Positions 33,595 to 42,522 are shown, counted from the first letter of the stretch. The stretch: DNA of 64,000 nt from Porphyromonadaceae bacterium UBA7048 (GCA_002493945.1 DLAL01000015.1:1-64000), one strand, 5' to 3'. Notes: generated by a model not told the origin, from the letters alone. Translations and numbers: made by a program.

Positions 33595-35034
33595 ATGGGC
33601 GGCTTTTTCGGTGCAATTTCCAAACGTCCGTGTATCAACGAACTATTCTACGGCACGGACTATAACTCCCACCTCGGGACAAAGCGGGCCGGACTTGTGA
33701 CATTCGATCCGGTCACAGGCTTCAACCGCACAATACACTCTATAGAGCGTGACTACTTCCGGTCGAAATTCGAAGACGAACTCGACCGGTTCACAGGCAA
33801 CCAGGGACTTGGCGTCATCAGCGACACCGACCCGCAGCCTATCATCGTAAACTCGCATCTGGGCCGATACGCCGTCGTGACGGTGGCCAAGGTGAACAAT
33901 ATGCGCGAGATTGCCGACGAGCTTCTCGACAAGCGCATGCACTTCAGCGAATTGTCGGCGAACACTATCAACCAGACCGAGCTGATTGCTCTGCTCATCA
34001 ACATGGGCGAGACATTCCTTGACGGCATCAACCTCGTCTACCGCAAAATCAAGGGTTCGTGCTCGATGCTCATCCTCACCGAGGACGGCATCATAGCGGC
34101 ACGCGACTACCTCGGACGCACTCCTGTCGTGATAGGCAAGGCCGACCACGGATATGCGGCCACGAGCGAGAGCTGCGCGTTCCCCAATCTGGGGTATACA
34201 CGTCTGCGCGACGTGGGGCCGGGCGAAGTGGTGCGGCTCCGCGCCGACGGCATCGAGGTCATGCAGGCTCCGGCACGCCGCGAGCAGATATGCTCGTTCC
34301 TGTGGGTGTACTACGGATTCCCGGCCAGCGACTACAACGGCATCAACGTCGAGGCTGTACGCGAGGAAGGCGGCCGCATATCGGGCCGCGCCGACGCTAC
34401 GGAGGCCAACTGCGTGTGCGGCGTCCCTGACTCGGGCGTGGGATTCGCTCTCGGCTATTCCGAAGGCCGCGGCATCCCCTACCGCCGCGCCGTGCTGAAG
34501 TACACTCCCACATGGCCCCGCAGCTTCACGCCGGGCAATCAGAGCCGCCGCGACCTGGTGGCCAAGATGAAGCTCATCCCCAACCGCGCCATTCTGGAGA
34601 ACAAGCACGTAGTGTTCTGCGACGACTCCATAGTCCGCGGCACGCAGCTGCGCGACAATGTCTCGACATTCTTCGAGGGCGGAGCACTGGGCGTGCATGC
34701 GCGCATCTCCTGTCCGCCTCTGGTCTACGGATGTCCATTCATAGGGTTCACATCGAGCAAGAGCGAGATGGAGCTTATCACCCGTCAGATCATCAATGAC
34801 TTCGAAGGCTGTCCCGAACCGGCCAACCTCGACCGCTACGCCACCACGGGCACGCCCGAGTACAAGCGCATGGTCGACGAAGTGGCCCGGCGCCTCAATC
34901 TCTCCACCCTTCAGTTCTGCCACATCGAGGACCTCATAGCCAGCATCGGCCTGCCCAAGTGCCGCGTATGCACCCACTGCTTCGACGGCTCGAGCTACGG
35001 CCCCGAGCAGGCATACGCCGAGGACCACAAGTAA
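33595..35034 (+). CDS. PurF-like amidophosphoribosyltransferase homologue lacking Cys1
   Basis: The protein has 479 aa from ATG 33595. The N-terminal half is a class II glutamine amidotransferase (Ntn) domain (YGTDYNSHLGTKRAGLVTF, SNTINQTE-like segments, GSCSMLILTEDGIIAARDYLGRTP). The C-terminal half is a PRTase with the PRPP loop VVFCDDSIVRGTQLRDN and cysteines (CPPLVYGCPF, CRVCTHCFDG) that could hold an Fe-S cluster. The conserved catalytic Cys after Met is replaced: the protein begins MGGFFGAIS instead of MCG(I/V)FG. Glutaminase activity is therefore doubtful; it may use ammonia or be regulatory. A canonical PurF is expected elsewhere. Confidence 0.85.
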   Translation: MGGFFGAISKRPCINELFYGTDYNSHLGTKRAGLVTFDPVTGFNRTIHSIERDYFRSKFEDELDRFTGNQGLGVISDTDPQPIIVNSHLGRYAVVTVAKVNNMREIADELLDKRMHFSELSANTINQTELIALLINMGETFLDGINLVYRKIKGSCSMLILTEDGIIAARDYLGRTPVVIGKADHGYAATSESCAFPNLGYTRLRDVGPGEVVRLRADGIEVMQAPARREQICSFLWVYYGFPASDYNGINVEAVREEGGRISGRADATEANCVCGVPDSGVGFALGYSEGRGIPYRRAVLKYTPTWPRSFTPGNQSRRDLVAKMKLIPNRAILENKHVVFCDDSIVRGTQLRDNVSTFFEGGALGVHARISCPPLVYGCPFIGFTSSKSEMELITRQIINDFEGCPEPANLDRYATTGTPEYKRMVDEVARRLNLSTLQFCHIEDLIASIGLPKCRVCTHCFDGSSYGPEQAYAEDHK

Positions 35035-35059
35035 GCGGCAACGCGCCTGAACATATCAC

Positions 35060-35109
35060 AGAGGATACGCAACCGGACAACATCCGGGTAAACGTATCCT
35101 CTCTTTTTA
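35060..35109 (+). terminator. Intrinsic terminator after the PurF-like gene
   Basis: A 10-bp stem (AGAGGATACG 35060-35069, CGTATCCTCT 35093-35102) with an inner CCGGA/TCCGG helix is followed by CTTTTTAT. Confidence 0.85.
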
Positions 35110-35153
35110 TATGAAAAAACGCACTAATTACGCGTATTTTCACAGAATTGACG

Positions 35154-35161
35154 TACCTTTG
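35154..35161 (+). promoter_or_regulatory. Sialidase promoter (-7 box)
   Basis: TACCTTTG at 35154-35161, with T-rich sequence about 15-20 bp upstream. The start codon is 25 nt further on. Confidence 0.6.
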
Positions 35162-35185
35162 CGGATATCTTTAAATCAGCTATCC

Positions 35186-36370
35186 ATGAAAATACAGCCA
35201 CGTCTACTCCTCACGCTCCTGCTCGCCGCGCTGGCTTCAGCAGCGGCCGTCATCACAGCCGCCCCTACCGCATCCGACCCATCAGCCACCGAGACCGTCC
35301 GCACGCTTACGGCAGCCGACGCCGAGGTGCGCACGCTCGTATTCGCCGGCGGCGACAGTATCTCGAAGTTCTACCGCATCCCCGCAGTGGTCACGCTGGC
35401 AGACGGCACGATAGTCGCCGTGGCCGACCGGCGCCTTGACAGCAATGCCGACCTCCCGGGGCGCATTGACGTGGTGTCGCGCCGCAGCACCGACGGAGGA
35501 CGCACGTGGGAAGACGTCGTCACCGTGGCGTGCCATGACGACGGAGGGGGCTACGGCGACCCCGGGCTCGGACTTGCCCCCGACGGCTCGCTCGTCTGCG
35601 TGATGACACACGGCGACGGCCTGTGGCAGTCGGCCGAAGGCTCGCACGCGTACATATATACATCGCGAAGCACCGACGGAGGGCGCACGTGGAGCACTCC
35701 GGCCGACATCTCCGCAGGACTCTTCTCCCAGACCGAAGGCGAGGCTCCGGTGCGCTGCATCACTGCATTCGCCACGTCGGGCCGCATACACACCCACTCC
35801 GACGGCACGATGTGGTTCGTCCTGGTGGCCCGTCCGGTCATCGACATGTGGTGCGACCTGTCGGTCTATCCCTGCCGCAGCACCGACGGGGGGCTCACAT
35901 GGGAAGCCGTCCCCGTGACTGTCGACACCGACGGCGACGAATCGAAGATGGCCGAGCTGGCCGACCACTCACTGCTGATGAGCATCCGCAACCGCCGGCA
36001 GCACTTCCGCAAGTTCGCCCGCAGCACCGACGGCGGACGCTCATGGACAGCCGTCGAGAAGTCGTCCACCCTCCCCGACCCGGCCATCAACGGCGACATC
36101 ATCACCCTCCCCGACGGCACCCTCATCCACAGCATCTGCAACAGTCCCGACACACGCACGCGCGTGTCCTTATATAAATCGGCCGACAACGCCGCCTCGT
36201 GGCAGCGCATGGCCGAAGTCTGCCCCGGCGGCAGCGCCTACTCCGCCCTGACGCTCCTCGACGGAGGACGCACCCTCGGAGTGATGACAGAAGAGGATTC
36301 GGCCGACGGAACGGGCTTCAGAATATGGTTCACCACCTTCAATCTCGAAAAATTGCTCGGAGAAAAGTAA
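35186..36370 (+). CDS. Exported sialidase (GH33-type neuraminidase)
   Basis: The protein has 394 aa from ATG 35186, opening a signal peptide (LLLTLLLAALASAAAV). The N-terminal YRIP motif (FYRIPAVVTLADGTIVAVADRR) supplies a substrate-carboxylate Arg. Four Asp-box repeats, STDGGRTWED, STDGGRTWST, STDGGLTWEA and STDGGRSWTA, mark a six-bladed sialidase propeller. It would release sialic acid from mucin glycans in the periplasm or at the surface. No nan catabolic genes are adjacent. Length fits a minimal catalytic domain without a carbohydrate-binding module. Confidence 0.88.
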   Translation: MKIQPRLLLTLLLAALASAAAVITAAPTASDPSATETVRTLTAADAEVRTLVFAGGDSISKFYRIPAVVTLADGTIVAVADRRLDSNADLPGRIDVVSRRSTDGGRTWEDVVTVACHDDGGGYGDPGLGLAPDGSLVCVMTHGDGLWQSAEGSHAYIYTSRSTDGGRTWSTPADISAGLFSQTEGEAPVRCITAFATSGRIHTHSDGTMWFVLVARPVIDMWCDLSVYPCRSTDGGLTWEAVPVTVDTDGDESKMAELADHSLLMSIRNRRQHFRKFARSTDGGRSWTAVEKSSTLPDPAINGDIITLPDGTLIHSICNSPDTRTRVSLYKSADNAASWQRMAEVCPGGSAYSALTLLDGGRTLGVMTEEDSADGTGFRIWFTTFNLEKLLGEK

Positions 36371-36531
36371 ACTTTCATATTGACGCCAAAAGCAAGCCTT
36401 CCGGCAGAAATTGCAAGCGTCCGGCGCGGCGAGACGCCATCTTTGTTAAATAAAATTGAAACGGCTTCGCCAAGTGTCCGGCACAAATCCGAAAGGGCGG
36501 CGGCGGCCCGGAATTTATTTATCAAAATTAA

Positions 36532-36562
36532 TTTGCAAATATCGTTTTTGTTGCTAACTTTG
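36532..36562 (+). promoter_or_regulatory. Promoter of the second glutamate dehydrogenase gene
   Basis: -33 TTTG (36532-36535) and -7 TAACTTTG (36555-36562) are exactly 19 bp apart. The leader to ATG 36620 is about 50 nt. Confidence 0.8.
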
Positions 36563-36619
36563 CCGTCAAGTTAACCAACCAGTCTGCCCCGTGGCAGAGA
36601 CACATAAACACTACTAAAC

Positions 36620-37957
36620 ATGGACATCAACAGTATCATGTCGGCCCTCGAGGCCAAACACCCCGGTGAAAAAGAATACCTCCAGGCTGTCCGCGAGGTT
36701 CTTATGAGTGTAGAAGACGTCTACAACCAGCACCCCGAATTCGAACGCAACAAAATCATCGAGCGCATGGTCGAGCCCGACCGCATCGTCACCTTCCGCG
36801 TCACCTGGCTTGACGACAAGGGCGAAGTGCAGAACAACATCGGCTACCGCGTGCAGTTCAACAACGCCATCGGCCCGTACAAAGGCGGCATCCGTTTCCA
36901 CGCTTCGGTGAACCTCTCTATCCTGAAATTCCTCGGTTTCGAGCAGACCTTCAAAAATGCTCTCACCACCCTGCCTATGGGCGGCGCCAAGGGCGGCTCG
37001 GACTTCTCGCCCCGCGGCAAGAGCGACCGCGAGATCATGCGCTTCTGCCAGGCCTTCATGCTCGGCCTCTGGAAGAACCTCGGTCCTGACCGTGACGTTC
37101 CCGCAGGCGACATCGGCGTAGGCGGCCGCGAAGTAGGCTACATGTACGGCATGTACAAGCGTCTGGTCAACCAGCACGACGGCACATTCACCGGCAAGGC
37201 CATGGAGTTCGGCGGCAGCCGCATCCGTCCCGAGGCCACCGGCTTCGGCGCCCTCTACTTCGTGCAGAACATGCTCAAGCAGCGCAACGACGACATCAAG
37301 GGCAAAGTCATCGCCATCTCCGGCTTCGGCAACGTGGCATGGGGCGCAGCCCTGAAGGCTACCGAACTCGGTGCCAAGGTTGTCACCATCTCCGGTCCTG
37401 ACGGCTACGTATACGACCCCGCAGGCCTCGACTCGGAGAAGATTAACTACATGCTCGAGCTCCGCGCTTCAGGCAACGACGTCGTCGCTCCCTATGCAGA
37501 GCGCTTCCCCGGCTCGACATTCTACGCCGGCCGCAAGCCCTGGGAGCAGAAGGTGGACATCGCACTCCCCTGCGCTACCCAGAACGAGCTCAACGGCAAC
37601 GACGCCAAACAGCTCATCGCCAACGGCGTCGAGATGGTGGCAGAAGTATCGAACATGGGATGTACCCCCGAAGCCATCGACGCATTCATCGAAAGCCGCA
37701 CCACCTATGCTCCCGGCAAGGCTGTCAACGCAGGCGGCGTAGCCACCTCAGGCCTTGAGATGAGCCAGAACGCCATGCATCTGCAGTGGCCCGCAGAGGA
37801 AGTCGACCAGAAGCTCCACACCATCATGACCGACATCCACGAACAGTGCCTCCGCTACGGCGTAGAACCCGACGGATACATCAACTACATGAAGGGCGCC
37901 AACATCGCCGGCTTCATGAAGGTGGCCAACGCCATGATGGGTCTCGGCGTCTGCTGA
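36620..37957 (+). CDS. gdhB: Glutamate dehydrogenase, NAD-type paralogue
   Basis: This 445-aa paralogue of the enzyme at 12 kb shares the catalytic blocks GPYKGGIRFH, GGAKGGSDFSPRGKS and DVPAGDIGVGGREVGYMYG. Its dinucleotide-binding segment reads ISGFGNVAWGAALKATELGA followed by SGPDGYVYDP, the form found in NAD-linked clostridial and Porphyromonas enzymes. It probably works in the catabolic direction or uses both cofactors, complementing the NADP-type GdhA. It stands alone with its own promoter and terminator. Cofactor use is inferred. Confidence 0.93.
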   Translation: MDINSIMSALEAKHPGEKEYLQAVREVLMSVEDVYNQHPEFERNKIIERMVEPDRIVTFRVTWLDDKGEVQNNIGYRVQFNNAIGPYKGGIRFHASVNLSILKFLGFEQTFKNALTTLPMGGAKGGSDFSPRGKSDREIMRFCQAFMLGLWKNLGPDRDVPAGDIGVGGREVGYMYGMYKRLVNQHDGTFTGKAMEFGGSRIRPEATGFGALYFVQNMLKQRNDDIKGKVIAISGFGNVAWGAALKATELGAKVVTISGPDGYVYDPAGLDSEKINYMLELRASGNDVVAPYAERFPGSTFYAGRKPWEQKVDIALPCATQNELNGNDAKQLIANGVEMVAEVSNMGCTPEAIDAFIESRTTYAPGKAVNAGGVATSGLEMSQNAMHLQWPAEEVDQKLHTIMTDIHEQCLRYGVEPDGYINYMKGANIAGFMKVANAMMGLGVC

Positions 37958-37996
37958 CAAGCGGCACAACGCGACTCATCCTTGCGACAAAGACAT

Positions 37997-38031
37997 ATCC
38001 CGGCAGCCATGCGGCGGCCGGGATTTCTTTT
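37997..38031 (+). terminator. Terminator of the second gdh gene
   Basis: ATCCCGGC (37997-38004) and GCCGGGAT (38017-38024) are followed by TTCTTTT. Confidence 0.8.
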
Positions 38032-38068
38032 GCCCCTGCGGCCGGAGGCGACGGCAAGGGAGAGGCAC

Positions 38069-38110
38069 AAAAAAAATTCCGCCGGACCCCGGGACAGGGG
38101 TTCAGCGGAA
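38069..38110 (-). terminator. Terminator of rpmE2
   Basis: Minus-strand hairpin: TTCCGC/GCGGAA outer and ACCCC/GGGGT inner helices at 38077-38110, followed on the minus strand by a run of eight T. Confidence 0.8.
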
Positions 38111-38184
38111 CAATAGGTTGCATGCAAGGTCCGCACGGCGGCTTTGCGCATCAGCCGCACTGGCGGAGCGAAGTAATGCGCTGA

Positions 38185-38439
38185 TTACTTTTTCTTGCGG
38201 ACAGCGTAGCGGCTCATGAACTTGTCGACTCGACCTGCGGTATCGACGAGCTTCTGCTGGCCGGTGAAGAAGGGGTGCGACGAGCTCGTGATTTCGAGCT
38301 TCACGAGGGGATAGGTAACGCCATCAACCTCGATGGTCTCGCGGGTTGCCACGGTCGAGCGGGTGATGAAGATTTCTTCATTCGACATATCTTTGAAGAC
38401 AACTTCGCGATAGTTGGAGGGATGAATGTCTTTTTTCAT
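38185..38439 (-). CDS. rpmE2: 50S ribosomal protein L31 type B
   Basis: The 84-aa ribosomal protein has the L31 motifs [19 protein letters not shown] and [23 protein letters not shown]. It lacks the CxxC zinc motif of type A L31, so it is the zinc-independent form that zinc limitation often induces elsewhere. It is a single gene with promoter and terminator. Confidence 0.95.
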   Translation of the reverse strand: MKKDIHPSNYREVVFKDMSNEEIFITRSTVATRETIEVDGVTYPLVKLEITSSSHPFFTGQQKLVDTAGRVDKFMSRYAVRKKK

Positions 38440-38513
38440 TTCTTTATCTCTTTAATACGTATTAATCAGTTACTTGGCAAGTGGTGGTAAGACACTTTTC
38501 TCGTAATGGCCTG

Positions 38514-38545
38514 CAAATTTACGCATTTTTCGGCAAACACGCAAA
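38514..38545 (-). promoter_or_regulatory. rpmE2 promoter
   Basis: Minus-strand -33 TTTG (38542-38545) and -7 TAAATTTG (38514-38521) are 20 bp apart. The leader is about 70 nt. Confidence 0.65.
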
Positions 38546-38807
38546 TTTTTTCGCGAGAGGACTACGGCGTAATGCCGGCGAATCACTCCGGTGGCACCTC
38601 ACGCGGCGCTTTTCCGTGCACAAATGCCTGCCGCACAGAACTATTAATAAATTTTAACCGCGACACGCAGGGGATAACAATTCCGGAGGCGAAAATCCAA
38701 AGAATATGTTGTATAACATGTTTTGAATTATCGCACTAAACATCAATCGGTTAACAATCGAATTTCAAAACTTTAAGCAACAGTTTACATTTTTTATCCG
38801 GGCTTAA
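38546..38807. other. Intergenic stretch between rpmE2 and ndk promoters
   Basis: No ORF of substance. A small dyad (ATGTT-GTAT-AACAT) lies around 38706-38719. The right half is AT-rich, as expected upstream of a strong promoter. Nothing else is seen. Confidence 0.4.
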
Positions 38808-38839
38808 TTTGTCAAAGCGCCCGAAAAATGTTAACTTTG
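38808..38839 (+). promoter_or_regulatory. ndk promoter
   Basis: -33 TTTG (38808-38811) and -7 TAACTTTG (38832-38839) are 20 bp apart. The leader is about 48 nt. Confidence 0.75.
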
Positions 38840-38893
38840 GGAGATTAAAAAAAATCAAGCCAACAAAGATTAACACGCCTTAACATACTTGTC

Positions 38894-39355
38894 ATGGAAC
38901 AGACCTTCATCATACTGAAACCTTCGACGATATCCCGCGGTCTCGTCGGCGATGTGCTCACCCGCTTTCAGCGTAAAGGACTCATTATCAGCGGTATCAA
39001 AATGATGACTCTCAATGAGGCCATCCTCCGCGAGCACTATGCCCACCTGACTGACCGCCCCTTCTTCCCGTCGCTGGTGAAGTCGATGATGCGCACTCCC
39101 GTGATAGTGATGGCGCTGAAAGGCGTGGACGCCGTAGCCGTGGTGCGCTCCATGGTTGGTGCCACCAACTGCCGCAAAGCAGCTCCCGGCACCATACGCG
39201 GAGACTTCGGCATGAGCGGACAGGAGAACATCGTGCACGCCTCCGACAGCCCCGAGAACGCCGCCATCGAGATAGCACGCTTCTTCAAGCCCGAAGAAAT
39301 CTTTGACTACGACATCATCACAGGTCCTGCACTCTACGCTCCTGACGAAGTATAA
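38894..39355 (+). CDS. ndk: Nucleoside diphosphate kinase
   Basis: The 153-aa enzyme transfers the gamma-phosphate of ATP to NDPs through a phospho-His. Motifs are TFIILKPSTISRGLVG, RPFFPSLVKSMMRTPVIVMAL, ATNCRKAAPGTIRGDFG and the active-site His in ENIVHASDSPENA. The length is normal (slightly extended C-terminus). Its own promoter precedes it and the M23 peptidase gene follows after 53 nt. Confidence 0.95.
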   Translation: MEQTFIILKPSTISRGLVGDVLTRFQRKGLIISGIKMMTLNEAILREHYAHLTDRPFFPSLVKSMMRTPVIVMALKGVDAVAVVRSMVGATNCRKAAPGTIRGDFGMSGQENIVHASDSPENAAIEIARFFKPEEIFDYDIITGPALYAPDEV

Positions 39356-39408
39356 GCGACCGCCAATCTCTCACACTCTTAGACAAAACTCTCCAATCAA
39401 GCCAATTG

Positions 39409-40377
39409 ATGAAATCAATCATAACAGCACTCACAGCAGCACTTTTCATATCGCTTGGAGCGGCGGCAGAAGATTACATCCTGCCCGACCGCCACGCCTC
39501 GCAGCATGACCGGCTTCTGGCCAATCAGGGCAATGCGGGCATATCGGTAGACAACACTACGAAATATCTCGAGGACCTCTTCAACGAAGAAGAAGAGCCT
39601 GAATTCGACATATACACCGAAGGATGGGACAGCAACCGAGTGAACTGCTACACGGGCGTGTCAGTTCCTCAGGAAGCTACTATCGACGTATCGCGCTTCT
39701 CCATGCCGCACCCGGGCTACATCACATCGCCTTACGGCTACCGCAAGCGCTTCCGCCGCATGCACAAGGGCGTCGACCTGAAGGTGAACATCGGCGACAC
39801 CATACGCGCCGCCTTCGACGGACGCATCCGCATCACCAACTTCGAGCGCCGCGGCTACGGCTACTACGTCGTGGTGCGCCACACCAACGACCTTGAGACC
39901 GTCTACGGACACCTCTCCAAGTTCCTCGTCGAACCGGATGCATACGTGAAAGCCGGCGACCCCATAGCTCTGGGCGGCAACACCGGCCGCTCCACAGGTC
40001 CGCACCTCCACTTCGAGACCCGCTACATGGGCTATGCCATCAACCCGTGCGCCATCTTCGACTTCGCCAACCAGACCACGCACACTGACACATATACGTT
40101 CAACAAGAACACATACACCCGGGCTCGCAACTTCTCGCCGGAGGCCAACACGCAGTACGCCAACGAATACCGCAAGAAGAATCCTCCCAAGCCCTACGTG
40201 CGCTCATCCTCGTCAGGCTCGAGCAGCAAGACAGCATCGTCGTACACCGTGCGCAAAGGCGACTCCCTGAGCAAAATCGCCGCACGCAACGGCACCACCG
40301 TCAGCAAGCTCTGCCGTCTCAACGGCCTCTCGACCTCCTCGAAGCTCCGTCCCGGCCAGCGCCTGAAACTGCGCTGA
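39409..40377 (+). CDS. M23 family metallopeptidase with LysM domain
   Basis: The protein has 322 aa from ATG 39409 (a TTG at 39406 is also in frame). A signal peptide (ITALTAALFISLGAAA) is followed by a spacer, then the LytM/M23 domain with zinc ligands in RMHKGVDLKV and the HxH of GPHLHFETRY. Segments ITSPYGYRKRFRR and VYGHLSKFLV are also typical. After a Ser-rich linker comes a C-terminal LysM repeat (YTVRKGDSLSKIAARNGTTV, LRPGQRLKL). It is a periplasmic peptidoglycan endopeptidase, probably involved in cell division or wall remodelling. Confidence 0.92.
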   Translation: MKSIITALTAALFISLGAAAEDYILPDRHASQHDRLLANQGNAGISVDNTTKYLEDLFNEEEEPEFDIYTEGWDSNRVNCYTGVSVPQEATIDVSRFSMPHPGYITSPYGYRKRFRRMHKGVDLKVNIGDTIRAAFDGRIRITNFERRGYGYYVVVRHTNDLETVYGHLSKFLVEPDAYVKAGDPIALGGNTGRSTGPHLHFETRYMGYAINPCAIFDFANQTTHTDTYTFNKNTYTRARNFSPEANTQYANEYRKKNPPKPYVRSSSSGSSSKTASSYTVRKGDSLSKIAARNGTTVSKLCRLNGLSTSSKLRPGQRLKLR

Positions 40378-40410
40378 GACAATACCCGCGAATCACATCA
40401 ATACTACATA

Positions 40411-40449
40411 GCAGGGTCACGGCACAGCGCCGCGGCCCTGCGCTTTTTT
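40411..40449 (+). terminator. Terminator of the M23 peptidase gene
   Basis: GCAGGG (40411-40416) and CCCTGC (40436-40441) with inner GC pairing are followed by GCTTTTTTC. Confidence 0.75.
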
Positions 40450-40484
40450 CGTGCCGGCATATGCGACGGGATATAAAAAAGCAT

Positions 40485-40492
40485 TAACTTTG
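40485..40492 (+). promoter_or_regulatory. Promoter (-7 box) of the DUF3298-type gene
   Basis: TAACTTTG at 40485-40492. The ATG is 60 nt further on. Confidence 0.55.
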
Positions 40493-40551
40493 CAGACGCA
40501 AAACCTTTCTCTGTAAAGGGCGTTTAATCTTCAAAATACTGTACGGAAAAA

Positions 40552-41403
40552 ATGAAAACGACAAACGCCTCTCTCCTTGCCATCGGCATACTCGCGGCAG
40601 CGGCAGCAGGCTGCACGCAGAAGAATGACACTACCATCAGCTTCGAGCGCCTCTCTGTGGAGCAGGCATACCGGCTCAAGGACTCCGCCGCTGACTACGA
40701 CGTCAGTTCCGACCTGTCCTTCGGATGCAAAGCCGACGTCCTGCTGCCTGAAAATATCTTCGGCAAAAGCGCCACGGCTCTCCGCGACAGCATACTCACA
40801 CTTGCCTTCGGACACGACGAGGAAGACGATACGATTTCCATCAATCTCAAGGACAGCCCCAGGGACATAGCCATCAGCAGCCTCCGGGAATTCGAAGGCC
40901 AGCTCGGCTTCGCCCTGGCAGACACCGTCATCCCGGCCGACTCGCTTTCTTCGGGATTCGTCAGCCGCTTCGACGGCTTCGCCCAGGTCGACGGCTACAT
41001 ACAGACCCTCACGCCCGACATCCTCTCATACGGAGTGACATCGTCATGCTACATGCCCCGTGCAGCCCACGGCATGTACTCGATATTCTACCTCAACTAC
41101 TACATTGACCGTGACGAGATTGTGACGCTCGACAAGCTCTTCACGCCCGAAGGTCTCGCAGAACTTCCGGCCATCATACGCCGCACTGCGCAGGTGATGC
41201 AGCCCATGATAGGCACCACCGACGTGACGGCACTCCCCTCGCGCAACAATTTCTACATCAGCTCGGACTATCAGCTCGTATTCTGCTACCAGCCCTATGA
41301 AGTGGCCTCCTACGCTCAGGGCGAGATTCGCATCCCCGTAGAGGCGTATCTGGTGGGAGAGTATCTCACGCCGACAGGCGAGCAGATACTGCTGGCACGA
41401 TAA
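40552..41403 (+). CDS. Lipoprotein with DUF3298-like (RsiV/PdaC-type) domain
   Basis: The 283-aa protein has a lipoprotein signal ending AAAAGCTQ (Cys ~21). The C-terminal part (SSCYMPRAAHGMYSIFYLNY, DEIVTLDKLFTPEGLAELPA, NNFYISSDYQLVFCYQPYEV) resembles DUF3298 domains found in RsiV anti-sigma proteins and PdaC-type wall enzymes. No catalytic motif is visible. Located at the cell envelope. The role is unknown; the domain call is from general resemblance. Confidence 0.65.
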   Translation: MKTTNASLLAIGILAAAAAGCTQKNDTTISFERLSVEQAYRLKDSAADYDVSSDLSFGCKADVLLPENIFGKSATALRDSILTLAFGHDEEDDTISINLKDSPRDIAISSLREFEGQLGFALADTVIPADSLSSGFVSRFDGFAQVDGYIQTLTPDILSYGVTSSCYMPRAAHGMYSIFYLNYYIDRDEIVTLDKLFTPEGLAELPAIIRRTAQVMQPMIGTTDVTALPSRNNFYISSDYQLVFCYQPYEVASYAQGEIRIPVEAYLVGEYLTPTGEQILLAR

Positions 41404-41523
41404 GACTCCGGTCAGAAAGAAACAACGGTCCGCGAGACGGGCGACACAGAACAATTTGCGGAACAGACGTGTTTAGTATCAGTGAACTCATACTCTAAGA
41501 TAAACTACTAAATACTGTCAATT

Positions 41524-41937
41524 ATGAATGTAAACGAACAAGCCGCCAAGGCAGCTGCCGCCGTATCGCAGGCGGCCGCACAAGTATCGGCAGCAGCCGC
41601 AAAGACAGCCGTCGCCGAAGAGGCACAGGCCGTAAAGACCGACGCTCGGGCCGTGGCACAGAATGCACGCGAAGGTATGGCAGAGACCATCTCCGACCTC
41701 AAGGACAAGGCCGCAGGGCTGGCCGGAGCCGCACGCGACCGCATCAGCCAGACCATCGCCGACCAGCAGAACGACCCCGACTCTATCCTGAACCAGACCA
41801 AGGAAAAGGCCGGCAATATATCCGACAAAGTGAAGGGAACCGCAGCAAACCTTATGGACCGCGGCGGCGACCTCCTCGAGAACCTTGCCGAAAAGGCCCA
41901 CGGACTGGCCGGGCGCATGGGAACTCCGGATAAATAA
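41524..41937 (+). CDS. Ala/Lys/Asp-rich amphipathic helical protein
   Basis: The 137-aa protein has no signal peptide or TM and is almost entirely predicted helix. The first ~50 residues are Ala/Val/Gln-rich (AAAVSQAAAQVSAAAAKTAV). The remainder has apolipoprotein/LEA- or CsbD-like patterns (ISDLKDKAAGLAGAARDRIS, QTKEKAGNISDKVKGTAANL). Such proteins are usually stress-related or membrane-peripheral. No specific family is recognised. It stands alone between a DUF3298-type gene and rpiB. Confidence 0.6.
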   Translation: MNVNEQAAKAAAAVSQAAAQVSAAAAKTAVAEEAQAVKTDARAVAQNAREGMAETISDLKDKAAGLAGAARDRISQTIADQQNDPDSILNQTKEKAGNISDKVKGTAANLMDRGGDLLENLAEKAHGLAGRMGTPDK

Positions 41938-41958
41938 CCGGCAGATATTGATACAGGA

Positions 41959-41982
41959 CAAGGCGCTGAGTCGAATTCGACC
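41959..41982. terminator. Hairpin between convergent genes
   Basis: CAAGGCGC (41959-41966) pairs with its complement near 41975-41982, enclosing the palindrome TCGAATTCGA. There is no clear T-tract on either side, so it may be a 3'-end stabiliser shared by the convergent genes. Confidence 0.5.
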
Positions 41983-42018
41983 CGGCGCCTTGCCTGTGTA
42001 TCATGCGGACGTATAGGG

Positions 42019-42471
42019 TCAGCGCACGGGAATCTTCTCGATGCGGCGCCGGTGACGGCCTCCCTCGAAGGGCGTGGAGAAAAATATATCGACACATTCG
42101 AGAGCCGTGGCAGGCTGGATGAAGCGAGCGGGCAGCACAAGGACGTTGGCGTCGTTGTGCGCGCGGGCCAGACGGGCCAGCTCGGGTTCCCAGCAGAGTG
42201 CGGCGCGGATGCCCTGATGCTTGTTGAGAGTCATGCCTATGCCGTTGCCCGATCCGCAGAGGGCTATTCCCGGATACACCTTTCCTGCCTCGACCGCCTC
42301 AGCACAGGGATGGGCGAAATCGGCATAGTCGCAACTTTCGTCCGAAAATGTGCCGAAGTCCTCGAACGCGATACCTTGCGATTCGAGATAGCCTTCGATG
42401 ATGCACTTCATCTCGTAGCCGGCATGGTCAGAGCAGAGACCTACCGGAAGTCCGGTCTTCAATATAGTCAT
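42019..42471 (-). CDS. rpiB: Ribose-5-phosphate isomerase B
   Basis: The 150-aa RpiB/LacA/LacB family enzyme interconverts ribose-5-P and ribulose-5-P in the pentose phosphate pathway. Motifs are PVGLCSDHAGYEMK (N-terminal Asp-His), the catalytic Cys in IALCGSGNGIGM, and HNDANVLVLPARF. Length is normal. Its own promoter lies at 42523-42530. Confidence 0.93.
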   Translation of the reverse strand: MTILKTGLPVGLCSDHAGYEMKCIIEGYLESQGIAFEDFGTFSDESCDYADFAHPCAEAVEAGKVYPGIALCGSGNGIGMTLNKHQGIRAALCWEPELARLARAHNDANVLVLPARFIQPATALECVDIFFSTPFEGGRHRRRIEKIPVR

Positions 42472-42522
42472 ATCCTGATAAATTTTTATAGCCTATTTGG
42501 AACTATTTTGAGTTTAATATTG

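Noticed and set aside
33643..35028. 461-codon minus-strand ORF
   Set aside because: Antisense to the PurF-like gene; no recognisable domain.
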